23,198 nucleotides of DNA from Alcanivorax sp. UBA4485 (GTDB lineage Bacteria; Pseudomonadota; Gammaproteobacteria; Pseudomonadales; Alcanivoracaceae): positions 1 to 23,198 of the forward strand of contig DGNT01000030.1 in the NCBI GenBank assembly GCA_002389055.1. The letters run 5' to 3'. The translations under genes were made by a program, and so were the position numbers. This document shows positions 16,926 through 23,198 of the stretch, piece by piece. The notes beneath the pieces were generated by a model. That model saw only the letters and a list, made by a program, of their open reading frames with translations. It did not search any database and was not told the DNA's origin. How positions within the stretch are numbered: the first letter of the stretch is position 1; every line of letters starts with the position of its first letter.

Positions 16926-16974
16926 TAAAACACAACAAAAAGCGGGCGTCCGGGCAGAGGATCGGAAACGCCCG
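16926..16974 (-). terminator. Intrinsic terminator upstream of the amidase gene (minus strand)
   Basis: Read on the minus strand, CGGGCG pairs with CGCCCG and, after two unpaired T, TCCG pairs with CGGA around a 10-base loop (16943-16974). The tail CTTTTTGTTGTGTTTTA follows (16926-16942). Stem, loop and T-rich tail are those of a rho-independent terminator. It would end transcripts of the hydrolase gene that stops at 17152. Because it lies only 51 bases before the amidase ATG it could instead act as a leader attenuator. Confidence 0.75.
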
Positions 16975-17052
16975 AAGCAATTGCATCAAGAAACATGCCA
17001 GAGTTTGGAAAGGCTTAGACGACGTGGACTTGCAAGACGGTGTGTCTTTTTC

Positions 17053-17095
17053 CAGGTAATTAAACAGGTAAATTTAGATGTATTTTGGTGCACCT
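17053..17095. promoter_or_regulatory. Possible operator/promoter: CAGGTAA direct repeats and a GGTGCACC palindrome
   Basis: CAGGTAA occurs at 17053-17059 and again at 17065-17071, 12 bases apart, near one helical turn. An inverted, similar CAGGTGC lies close by within the palindrome GGTGCACC. On the minus strand TTTAAT (17064-17059) matches a -10 box at five of six positions but has no acceptable -35, as in activator-dependent promoters. All of this is pattern-based; no regulator is known. Confidence 0.3.
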
Positions 17096-17151
17096 GATGC
17101 CCTGTTCCGAGGCTCCGGCCAGGGCATTCGCATGGCGACCGTGTGTGCCGA

Positions 17152-19338
17152 TTATCGCGGGTTCAGAAACATCCGGTTTCTGCCCTGAACCAGATCCACC
17201 GATCTGCCGTCGCTGAATTCCAGGGTAGCGTTGCCGTCGCTGTTGATATCCAGATCAATGGCGCCGGGCAAGCAGCTGTCGGACACATCCACCGTCAGGT
17301 GATGGATGTTTTCCAGAGACCCGGACAACGTATTGCCGCCCGGTAAGTCCGCGTCCCGGGTGAGCGTCCGCTGCGTGCTGGCCCAGGGCACCGGGTAAGC
17401 ACCCAGGCCTGTATCGAAATCGGCGTCGGTGCGCGGTGTACCGCAGCCGTCGCTGTACAGGGAGATGCGGCTGGGGCTGGTCGAGCGGTTGGTGATATTA
17501 CTCACCCAGTAGGCCCGGTTATGGTCGATTCCGTATTCCGGATAAGCCTGCGCCGGGTCGTAATAGTACTCCACGGTGGCGGGCTGGCTGACGGCGGCGC
17601 GGTCGGCGCTGTAGTCCGCCATTTTTTGCCATTCATCCAAAAGAATGTAGGTCAGATGCTCCGCCGGGAGATGCAGATAGAAGACATAGTCCGAGTCCCC
17701 GGCGACGAATTTTTCCTGAAGCGCCAGGGCCGTGGTGATATGTACCAGTTCATCGGCCGCGCTGTAGGCATTGGCCATGGGTATGTGTTCAAGATTGCCG
17801 AGGTAATCCAGAACATTGTCTTCGGCGCCGATGCTGAACTGTTGCTGAAGCTCCTGGAAGGCACTCAATGGAACATCAAGCAGCTCAATGCCGGTGAGGT
17901 CCGCCAGGGAACCCAACAGGGTTCTCTCAAGCGGCAGGTTCAGCAGGCTGCCGGTGAACCCAACCCAGTTCACGCCCGCCGCATAATCCTGGGGATACAA
18001 CGACGCCAGGCGCAGAGTGCCGTAGCCCCCCATGGAGTAACCGCTCACCTGCACCCGGCGCTCGTCGATTTCATAATGCGCCTGTACGTCCGCTCGCACG
18101 TCCAGGACGTCCCGTTCCGACAGGCCGGTATAGAAGCCGCGAGGGCCCCGGCCCAGGGGCGCGGCGAGTATCCGGTTATGGGCGTCGCCGAAGGCGGCCT
18201 GGAAATTCGGCTGGTTGATCTGGCTGGCATGGTTGGCTTCGCAGCCATGCAGCACCAGCTGCAGCTCATGGGGCCCGGGCGCCTCCGGCACATAGACGCC
18301 GTAGGGCTGGTATTTCCCTAAATAGTGGAAGTACTGATCGCAGGGCAGGCCGGTGTCGCCCTGGCGACCGGGCACGCCGCGCAGGGACACCCCTTCGCCG
18401 GGCGGCAGGGTGTAATCGGACGTGTAGACACGCTGCTGGAACCCGGTGACCGGCTCCGCCGGGCGGGTCACCCGCCTTTCCATGTCACTGCGCGCCACCA
18501 CTTTTCCAAACAGGGAGATGTCGCCGTCACCCAGGGCGCGGGCCTGGCGGTCCTCCCAGAAATTGCCGGCGTCGGGGAGTATCTGTTCCGGCACGGAGGC
18601 GGCGCGGGCCAGCTCCCTGGGACCCCGGAACGCGACGTTCATGACCGTGCCATCGCTCTGGGCCACCACGGCCTGCACACGCCATTCGTCGCTTTCCGGG
18701 GCGGGGATCCGCCCTTCGATCACGTTATTGATCGGGTCGCCTTCCCTAAAGGTGTGGATGACGTCCCAGCCGTCGCTGTGAATGCCCAGGCCGGGCCAGA
18801 CGCCCCCACCGGTGCCGCGGTTATTGTCGGTATCGATGGCGATGGCGGCGATGCTGTCGTCATCGCCGTAGAGCGTATTCAGCTCGAAGCGTACCGCCAG
18901 CTCATCGCCGTCGAGGGACAACGCCAGCGACACCAGATCCGCGGTGTTCTCCATTCCGCTGGGATAACGCTGGTCACCGGCCGTGGGCGAAAGCAGGCCT
19001 GGCGTATTGGCCACCGGGTTAAACAGGCCTCCACCCCGCGATATCAGATTGGCCACCGTCAACGGCGACAGTCCCACCAACCCGACATCGGCGCCGTAGT
19101 CATCGTAAATATAGTCGCGGTAGATAAGCGTGCCGTCACAGAGTTCGGTGGTACCCGCTACCCAGCTGGTCTTGTGGCAATCCACCGGAATCACTTCCGG
19201 TTCTTCCGGTTGTTCGGGGACACTGGGGGACGGCTGCCGCGCGGCATCCGGGGCTGGTGGCTCACTGTTGGAGCCACCACCACCGCAGGCGCTGAGTAAC
19301 AGCGCCAGGCCGGCGAGTGACACAATAAACTTGCTCAT
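17152..19338 (-). CDS. Large lipoprotein alpha/beta-hydrolase (PHB-depolymerase/esterase-like core)
   Basis: This exported 728-residue hydrolase has lipobox LLSAC (Cys18) and a Pro/Glu-rich linker (26-50). The N-terminal domain (about 75-290) has a beta-sandwich look with a possible calcium loop DTDNNRGTGGG (170-180), and resembles the CBM9/DOMON-like modules found on secreted enzymes. The catalytic domain (about 300-600) has the nucleophile elbow GYSMGG (Ser435), an oxyanion-type LVLHGCEANH (361-370), likely acid Asp529 and likely base His561. A C-terminal beta-rich region (about 605-728) carries Cys632 and Cys689. The esterase/depolymerase label rests on the elbow and its spacing; the true substrate is unknown. 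The start is supported by the signal peptide, although no clear SD precedes it. rsmE lies 109 bases upstream on the same strand. Confidence 0.78.
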   Translation of the reverse strand: MSKFIVSLAGLALLLSACGGGGSNSEPPAPDAARQPSPSVPEQPEEPEVIPVDCHKTSWVAGTTELCDGTLIYRDYIYDDYGADVGLVGLSPLTVANLISRGGGLFNPVANTPGLLSPTAGDQRYPSGMENTADLVSLALSLDGDELAVRFELNTLYGDDDSIAAIAIDTDNNRGTGGGVWPGLGIHSDGWDVIHTFREGDPINNVIEGRIPAPESDEWRVQAVVAQSDGTVMNVAFRGPRELARAASVPEQILPDAGNFWEDRQARALGDGDISLFGKVVARSDMERRVTRPAEPVTGFQQRVYTSDYTLPPGEGVSLRGVPGRQGDTGLPCDQYFHYLGKYQPYGVYVPEAPGPHELQLVLHGCEANHASQINQPNFQAAFGDAHNRILAAPLGRGPRGFYTGLSERDVLDVRADVQAHYEIDERRVQVSGYSMGGYGTLRLASLYPQDYAAGVNWVGFTGSLLNLPLERTLLGSLADLTGIELLDVPLSAFQELQQQFSIGAEDNVLDYLGNLEHIPMANAYSAADELVHITTALALQEKFVAGDSDYVFYLHLPAEHLTYILLDEWQKMADYSADRAAVSQPATVEYYYDPAQAYPEYGIDHNRAYWVSNITNRSTSPSRISLYSDGCGTPRTDADFDTGLGAYPVPWASTQRTLTRDADLPGGNTLSGSLENIHHLTVDVSDSCLPGAIDLDINSDGNATLEFSDGRSVDLVQGRNRMFLNPR

Positions 19339-19366
19339 GATTATTATTCGTCTGGTAAGAATGGCG

Positions 19367-19381
19367 ATCAGATAATCTGAT
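19367..19381. promoter_or_regulatory. 15-base inverted repeat upstream of the lipoprotein hydrolase start
   Basis: ATCAGATAATCTGAT is a perfect 7-base inverted repeat around one central base. It ends 29 bases before the minus-strand ATG at 19338, where an operator or core promoter would lie. It sits in a 109-base gap after rsmE that is less GC-rich than its surroundings. A dimeric regulator site is plausible but unproven. I found no convincing -35/-10 pair. Confidence 0.35.
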
Positions 19382-19447
19382 GTTCAGAGCAAGAGGGTAC
19401 CGCCGCTCACCGCGATATTTTGTATCGGTCTTGTTGTCCTTCGGCGA

Positions 19448-20164
19448 TCAGGCCATCAACGTCCACAAGGACGCAAGCAAGGCCACCGGCGCGGTCTCGG
19501 CGCGCAGCACCCGTTCGCCAAGGGCGAAGCCGACGAAGCCCGCCGCTCGGGCGGCCGCCAGTTCGTCGTCGGAGAAGCCGCCTTCCGGGCCGGTGAGCAA
19601 GGCGATGTCGGTGGCGTCGCGCACCGCGCCGGCATCCAGCGCCCGTTCGCCGGGATGGGCGATCAACTTCAGGCCCCGAGCCTGTTCCATGAAGGTGTTC
19701 AGAGGCATAACGCCGTCCACCACCGGCGGCCGATTCAGCCCGCACTGTTCGCAGGCGCTGATCGCCACCTGCCGCCAGTGCTCCAGCTTCTTGTTTTCAC
19801 GGTCGCCCTTGAGGCGCACTTCGGTGCGCTCGCTCTCCAGTACCCGGATCGCCGCCGCGCCCATTTCCACCGCTTTCTGAATCGCGAAGTCCATGCGGTC
19901 GCCTTTGATCAGCGGCACACCCAGGGTCACCGGGCGGGGCGCGGTACGGTCGATGTCCACGAAGGTGTGCGGCAGCACGGTGACGGTTTTCTTGTCCACC
20001 GCTTCCAGGGTGGCGGACCATTCACCGCCTTCGCCGTTGAACAGGGTGAGAGGGTCGCCGGGACGCATGCGCAGCACCTTGCCGATATGATGGCTGGCCT
20101 GCGGGCCCAGCTCGGCGGCGTGGCCGGCCTGGAAAGGTTGCGGATCAAAGAAGCGACGGCTCAT
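19448..20164 (-). CDS. rsmE: 16S rRNA m3U1498 methyltransferase RsmE
   Basis: RsmE methylates N3 of U1498 in 16S rRNA within the 30S subunit, using SAM. The 238-residue sequence shows the RsmE layout: an N-terminal PUA-like domain with RRFF at the start, SHHIGKVLRMRPGD near 24-37 and FNGEGGEW near 42-49, then a SPOUT knot with KGDRMDFAIQKAVEMG, ACEQCGLNRPP and the SAM-loop TGPEGGFS, ending with LGERVLRAETAP. Start and length are normal. It is divergent from the YheT-like gene across 88 bases. It shares strand with the lipoprotein hydrolase, but the 109-base spacing leaves cotranscription open. Confidence 0.96.
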   Translation of the reverse strand: MSRRFFDPQPFQAGHAAELGPQASHHIGKVLRMRPGDPLTLFNGEGGEWSATLEAVDKKTVTVLPHTFVDIDRTAPRPVTLGVPLIKGDRMDFAIQKAVEMGAAAIRVLESERTEVRLKGDRENKKLEHWRQVAISACEQCGLNRPPVVDGVMPLNTFMEQARGLKLIAHPGERALDAGAVRDATDIALLTGPEGGFSDDELAAARAAGFVGFALGERVLRAETAPVALLASLWTLMA

Positions 20165-20252
20165 GGGTTTCGGTCCTGGTCAGCGGGGACGAAGCAGGCG
20201 TGAAAGGCTAACATAGGCGGCCGTTGATTCACTGGACAGAGACTCCCAACCC
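20165..20252. promoter_or_regulatory. Divergent intergenic region rsmE / YheT-like hydrolase
   Basis: These 88 bases must hold promoters for both directions unless transcription enters from elsewhere. On the minus strand TATGTT with TGTCCA 17 bases upstream is a poor sigma-70 candidate; TAACAT on the plus strand overlaps it. Neither is convincing, so only the region is reported. Confidence 0.3.
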
Positions 20253-21245
20253 ATGGGCGAAATCATTCCGGCCGCCTTCCAGCCGCCGGCCTGGCTGCGC
20301 TCGGCGCACCTGCAGACAATGTGGTCGACCTTCTTCCGGCGCCCCGAGCCGCTCAGCCGGCGCCGGGAAACCCTGCCGCTGGCGGACGGCGACCATCTGC
20401 TGCTGGACTGGGCCGGGCCGGCGCCGGAAACCGGCGCCTTGAGAGTGTTGCTGCTGCACGGCCTGTCCGGTTGCAGCGACTCCCATTATATTCGCGGCAC
20501 CCAGGCGCGGCTGGCGGCGCTGGGGATCACCTCGGTGGCGATGAACTCGCGCGGCGCGGCGGCGCCCAACGACACCGCCCTGTGCGCCCACGCCGGCGAG
20601 ATCGAGGACCTGGACGCGGTGATCCAGGCGCTGCGCCAGCGCGACCGGCACGGCCCGCTGATCGCCATGGGCGTGTCCCTGGGCGGCAGCCGCGTGCTCA
20701 ACTGGCTGGCGCGGGCGGACGACGGCTCGCTCAGCGCGGCGGTGGCGGTGTGCAGCCCGCTGCGCCTGGACCTGTGCGCCAACCGCATGGACCAGGGGCT
20801 GTCGCGGATCTACCGGCGCCATCTGATCAGCAATCTGCTGGCCACGCTGAAACGGCAGCGGCGGCACCTGGAGCGGGTCGATCCGGCCCAGGCGAAGCGG
20901 CTGGCGGCGCTCAACCTGCACGGCATCCGGTCGTTCTGGACCTTCGACGAACGGGTGATCGCACCGCTCTACGGTTTTCGCGGTGCCGCCCACTACTACG
21001 CCGAAGCCTCCGCCGGGCCGCGCCTTCGGGCGATCCGCACCCCGACCCTGATGATCCAGGCCGAGGACGACCCCTTCATGACCCCGGCGATGCTGCCGGC
21101 CCTTGGCGAGCTGGGCCCCGGCGTCACCCTGGAACTCTCTTCCGGCGGCGGCCATGTGGGCTTTGTCGGCGGCCGTCCCCGGCACCCCGAATACTGGCTG
21201 GAGCAGCGGCTGGCGGCGTTCGCCAGCGGCTTTCTGCCGGTCTAG
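20253..21245 (+). CDS. YheT-family alpha/beta-hydrolase
   Basis: This is a cytoplasmic alpha/beta-hydrolase of the YheT/AB-hydrolase-4 family, whose physiological ester substrate is not established. The 330 residues begin with the family-typical PAWLRSAHLQTMWSTFFRR (12-30). They then show the oxyanion strand LLLHGLSGCSDSHY (66-79), MNSRGAA (97-103), the elbow GVSLGGS with Ser142, an acid at Asp272 or Asp273 in AEDDPF, and His301 in GGGHVGF. No signal peptide is present. The SD is weak (GGACAGAGA about 9 bases upstream). Its TAG stop overlaps the TAG of the convergent permease gene on a shared CTAG. Confidence 0.9.
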   Translation: MGEIIPAAFQPPAWLRSAHLQTMWSTFFRRPEPLSRRRETLPLADGDHLLLDWAGPAPETGALRVLLLHGLSGCSDSHYIRGTQARLAALGITSVAMNSRGAAAPNDTALCAHAGEIEDLDAVIQALRQRDRHGPLIAMGVSLGGSRVLNWLARADDGSLSAAVAVCSPLRLDLCANRMDQGLSRIYRRHLISNLLATLKRQRRHLERVDPAQAKRLAALNLHGIRSFWTFDERVIAPLYGFRGAAHYYAEASAGPRLRAIRTPTLMIQAEDDPFMTPAMLPALGELGPGVTLELSSGGGHVGFVGGRPRHPEYWLEQRLAAFASGFLPV

Positions 21246-22576
21246 CCCGCCGGCGCCAACAGCAGGGTCAGCAGGGCGCCCAGCCCGCCGGCCACCAGCA
21301 GCGCCACCGCCGACAGCGGCCAGTTCCAGCGCAGCGCGCCGACCCGCGCCGGATAGCCGGTGAGGCGCTCGAGCAGCAGGGCATTGGCGGAATAGGGCGT
21401 GCCGGCGATGGTCACGCCCCAGCCGCACACCATCGCCAGCGCCAGGCCCAGGGTCGCGCCCGGCGGCCAGATTGGCGCCAGCACGCCGCCCACCAGGGCG
21501 CCGGTGACAATCGGGTTGAAACCGGCCAGCCCGGCGACGAAAAACAGCCAGGGCACCAGCAGGGCGGCCAGCGGATACCCCCAGACCGGCAGCACGAAAT
21601 CCGCGCCCAGCCCGCGCGCCGCGAAGGTGCTCACCAGCGCCCCCAGAAAGGCGGAGCCGCCGACGATCACCAGCTCGTTGGTGACCGGCGCCAGGGACGG
21701 CAACGACGGGCGGTGCCCCCGCCAGCGCTCCACCAGCAGCCCCAGCACCACGGTGGCCAGACAGCTCAGGGTCACCGCCCGGGAATAGCTGAGCCCGGCG
21801 AGACCACTCAACCCAAAGGTGGCGGCGCAGATAGCGGCGATCACCGCAGCGAACCGCAGCCAGGGCGCCCATCCCGTGGACGGTGCCGGCTCACCGTCGG
21901 CGGCGGCCGGCTCCGGGTCGCGCAGAAGCGCGCCGCCCAGCAGGTACAGCAACGCCAGCGGCAGGCTGCAGGCGATCAGCTGCCAGCCCGGCAGGTCGGG
22001 CAGGAAGGTGAGGGTCACCACCACCGAAATCGACAACGGCGAGCAGATCGGCGAGGCGCCGAAGCCGCGCAGGGTGGCGCGGGCGGCGTTGCGGGTGACG
22101 GCGGAATCGCCGCGCTCGCTGATGCGGCCGCCCACCAGGGCGCCCACCACGCCCACCGAGCCGAAATTCAACGGCACCGACAGGAAGGCCGTGCCCAGGG
22201 AAAGGCTGAAGTAGCGGCCCAGAGGCCGGCCCGCGAACAGGCTGCCGGAGATCCGGCCCAGATCCGGAAAGCGGCCCAGCACCGAGGACAGCAACATCAC
22301 GGTGAGAATCAGCGCGGTCAGCCGGGTCATGGCGTCGGCGGCGTCGATCAGCACCACCGGGCCGTCCGGCAGGGCCAGCACGGCGGCGACGACGACCAGC
22401 ACAAAGATCACCCGTGCCATCCGGCGCAGGTCGCGCCAGCCCAGCACGATGGCCGCGAACACGGCGGCGGCGCCCACCACGCCGGCACCGGGCAGCGGCG
22501 CCAGCACCCCCGCCGCCAGCGCCAGCCAGGCCAGCGCCGAGCGGGGCCGGGCCAGAGCGGTGACCGGCGCCGTCAT
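21242..22576 (-). CDS. Multi-spanning inner-membrane permease-like protein
   Basis: This 444-residue protein is almost wholly hydrophobic, with roughly ten to twelve predicted membrane segments. A short hydrophilic central loop (about 218-235, RDPEPAAADGEPAPS) divides it into two halves. Polar, glycine-rich re-entrant-like stretches occur in each half: VPLNFGSVGVVGALVGG near 154-170 and FNPIVTGALVGGVLAP later. This gives an inverted-repeat look typical of ion-transporter-superfamily secondary carriers. I do not recognise the exact family or substrate. Its ATG overlaps the stop of the upstream tetR by 4 bases (ATGA), so the two are probably cotranslated and the regulator may respond to the transported compound. 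It ends convergently with the YheT-like gene. Confidence 0.75.
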   Translation of the reverse strand: MTAPVTALARPRSALAWLALAAGVLAPLPGAGVVGAAAVFAAIVLGWRDLRRMARVIFVLVVVAAVLALPDGPVVLIDAADAMTRLTALILTVMLLSSVLGRFPDLGRISGSLFAGRPLGRYFSLSLGTAFLSVPLNFGSVGVVGALVGGRISERGDSAVTRNAARATLRGFGASPICSPLSISVVVTLTFLPDLPGWQLIACSLPLALLYLLGGALLRDPEPAAADGEPAPSTGWAPWLRFAAVIAAICAATFGLSGLAGLSYSRAVTLSCLATVVLGLLVERWRGHRPSLPSLAPVTNELVIVGGSAFLGALVSTFAARGLGADFVLPVWGYPLAALLVPWLFFVAGLAGFNPIVTGALVGGVLAPIWPPGATLGLALAMVCGWGVTIAGTPYSANALLLERLTGYPARVGALRWNWPLSAVALLVAGGLGALLTLLLAPAG

Positions 22577-23198
22577 GCGCGCCGCGCCGGTGGCGCCTCC
22601 GCCGCCGCGAACAGCAGGTCCATGGTGGTGTCGCCGGTGCGGAACTCCTGCTTCATGGCGTCCAGATGATCAAGCGCCTCGCCGCGCAGGTAGGGCGCCT
22701 CCAGACAGATAATCTGGTAGATGCCCTGGCGCAGCAGGGTGCGGTCCAGCGCCTCGTCGCCGGTGGCGTCCGGGTTCAGGCCGTGGGTGAAACCGGGCCA
22801 CGACGCCGCCAGCACCCAGGTGTTGACCAGCAGGCCGCGCAGCTCTTCGTCGCTGGCCTCGATCAGACCGCTGTCGCGCAGGCTGCGGTAGATCACCAGG
22901 CCGCGCTCCAGGCTGTCCTGGACGAACACCTTGTAGCGCCGGCGCAGCTCCGCGTCCTGGTGGAGAAAGTGGGCCAGGTCCCGGTGCAGGAAGCGGGCCT
23001 GCCACATGGACTCCAGGATGCCCTCGAAATAGCGCATCTTGTCCTGCCAGGTGAGCGGCCCTTCCGGCACCGTCAGCAGATCGCGGATCTGCTCCTGGTA
23101 GCGTTCGAACAGCGCCGCCACGATCGCCGCCTTGTTGCGGTAGTGGTAGTAGAGGTTGCCCGGGCTGATGCCCAGACCCTCGGCGATGTGGTTGGTGG
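22573..23198 (-). CDS. TetR-family transcriptional regulator (5' partial)
   Basis: This dimeric DNA-binding repressor runs off the right edge of the window, so the N-terminus is missing. The frame is open beyond the GTG at 23121. The first visible codons encode the recognition part of the TetR helix-turn-helix, IAEGLGISPGNLYYHYRNK, which is diagnostic. The remaining about 180 residues are a helical ligand-binding domain (WQDKMRYFEGILESMW, HRDLAHFLHQDAELRRRY) similar to the TetR C-terminal class common in Pseudomonas-like bacteria. It overlaps the permease start by 4 bases. Regulating its own unit and the permease is the natural guess; the operator would lie outside the window. Confidence 0.88.
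   Translation of the reverse strand, partial: TNHIAEGLGISPGNLYYHYRNKAAIVAALFERYQEQIRDLLTVPEGPLTWQDKMRYFEGILESMWQARFLHRDLAHFLHQDAELRRRYKVFVQDSLERGLVIYRSLRDSGLIEASDEELRGLLVNTWVLAASWPGFTHGLNPDATGDEALDRTLLRQGIYQIICLEAPYLRGEALDHLDAMKQEFRTGDTTMDLLFAAAEAPPARRA

Larger units (their letters stand above)
16876..17151. other. 276-base intergenic region between the two lipoprotein genes
   Basis: No credible coding sequence is seen here. The part nearest the amidase holds the terminator (16926-16974). The middle (17045-17095) is AT-rich, in contrast to the flanking coding DNA. A weak hairpin, TGCCCTG (17098-17104) with CAGGGCA (17120-17126), stands just past the stop of the upstream hydrolase but lacks a T tract. 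A poor promoter candidate for the amidase on the minus strand is TTGTTG, 18 bases, TATGGG, overlapping the terminator tail. Confidence 0.6.

Noticed and set aside
17098..17126. Hairpin TGCCCTG/CAGGGCA as terminator of the large hydrolase
   Set aside because: The stem is short, the loop is long and no T tract follows on the minus strand; the hairpin at 16943-16974 with a T-rich tail is far better.
17521..19299. Plus-strand open frames across the lipoprotein hydrolase
   Set aside because: Antisense to a protein with lipobox and GYSMGG elbow; no motifs of their own.
19413..19427. Small CGATA/TATCG hairpin after rsmE
   Set aside because: Only five base pairs and no T run on the minus strand; too weak to call a terminator.
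20321..22669. 782-codon plus-strand frame spanning the YheT-like gene and the antisense of the permease
   Set aside because: Crosses two recognised genes on different strands; the residue mix (R, G, A, Q, P, H) is shadow-like.

Overview
The window is GC-rich, densely packed gammaproteobacterial chromosome. The pilJ-pilK-chpA-chpB-chpC gene order is that of the Pseudomonas-type Pil-Chp chemosensory cluster for type IV pili. Together with an LpxL-like acyltransferase, SlyD, NfeD/QmcA and a zinc-type GloA, it points to Pseudomonadales/Oceanospirillales. I would guess an Alcanivorax-like marine bacterium, but this is inferred from gene content, not from a search. The window begins inside pilJ and ends inside a tetR gene. 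I see no rRNA, tRNA, CRISPR array, transposase or phage gene.

Region 1 (1-10578, + strand) is the chemosensory operon: transducer PilJ (5' end missing), methyltransferase PilK, the giant hybrid kinase ChpA (2184 aa), methylesterase ChpB and the CheW-like adaptor ChpC. chpA and chpB share one base (TAATG). A 20-base perfect palindrome sits between pilJ and pilK and reaches into the pilK ribosome binding site.

Region 2 (10575-15129, + strand) follows with almost no gaps: a metallo-beta-lactamase-fold hydrolase closely resembling NAPE-PLD (overlaps chpC by 4 bases), an LpxL/HtrB-like acyltransferase, a SlyD-type prolyl isomerase, an NfeD-QmcA membrane pair (4-base overlap) and glyoxalase I. The AraC-type chpD and the chpE of Pseudomonas are not seen after chpC; two lipid-related genes occupy that place.

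Region 3 (15130-20164) has three minus-strand genes: a lipoprotein amidase, a large lipoprotein alpha/beta-hydrolase and rsmE. A long hairpin separates gloA from the convergent amidase. The 276-base gap between the two lipoprotein genes is relatively AT-rich and holds a convincing minus-strand intrinsic terminator plus a possible operator.

Region 4 (20165-23198) holds a YheT-like hydrolase (+) facing a minus-strand tetR-permease pair. The hydrolase and permease end on the same CTAG, which provides TAG stops on both strands. tetR and the permease overlap by 4 bases (ATGA) and probably form a regulator-transporter unit.

The window is mostly recognisable. The observations I find most worth following are the NAPE-PLD-like enzyme locked to the Chp operon, the ChpA phosphotransfer array with one site replaced by glutamate, the SD-overlapping hairpin before pilK, and the terminator placed immediately before the amidase gene.
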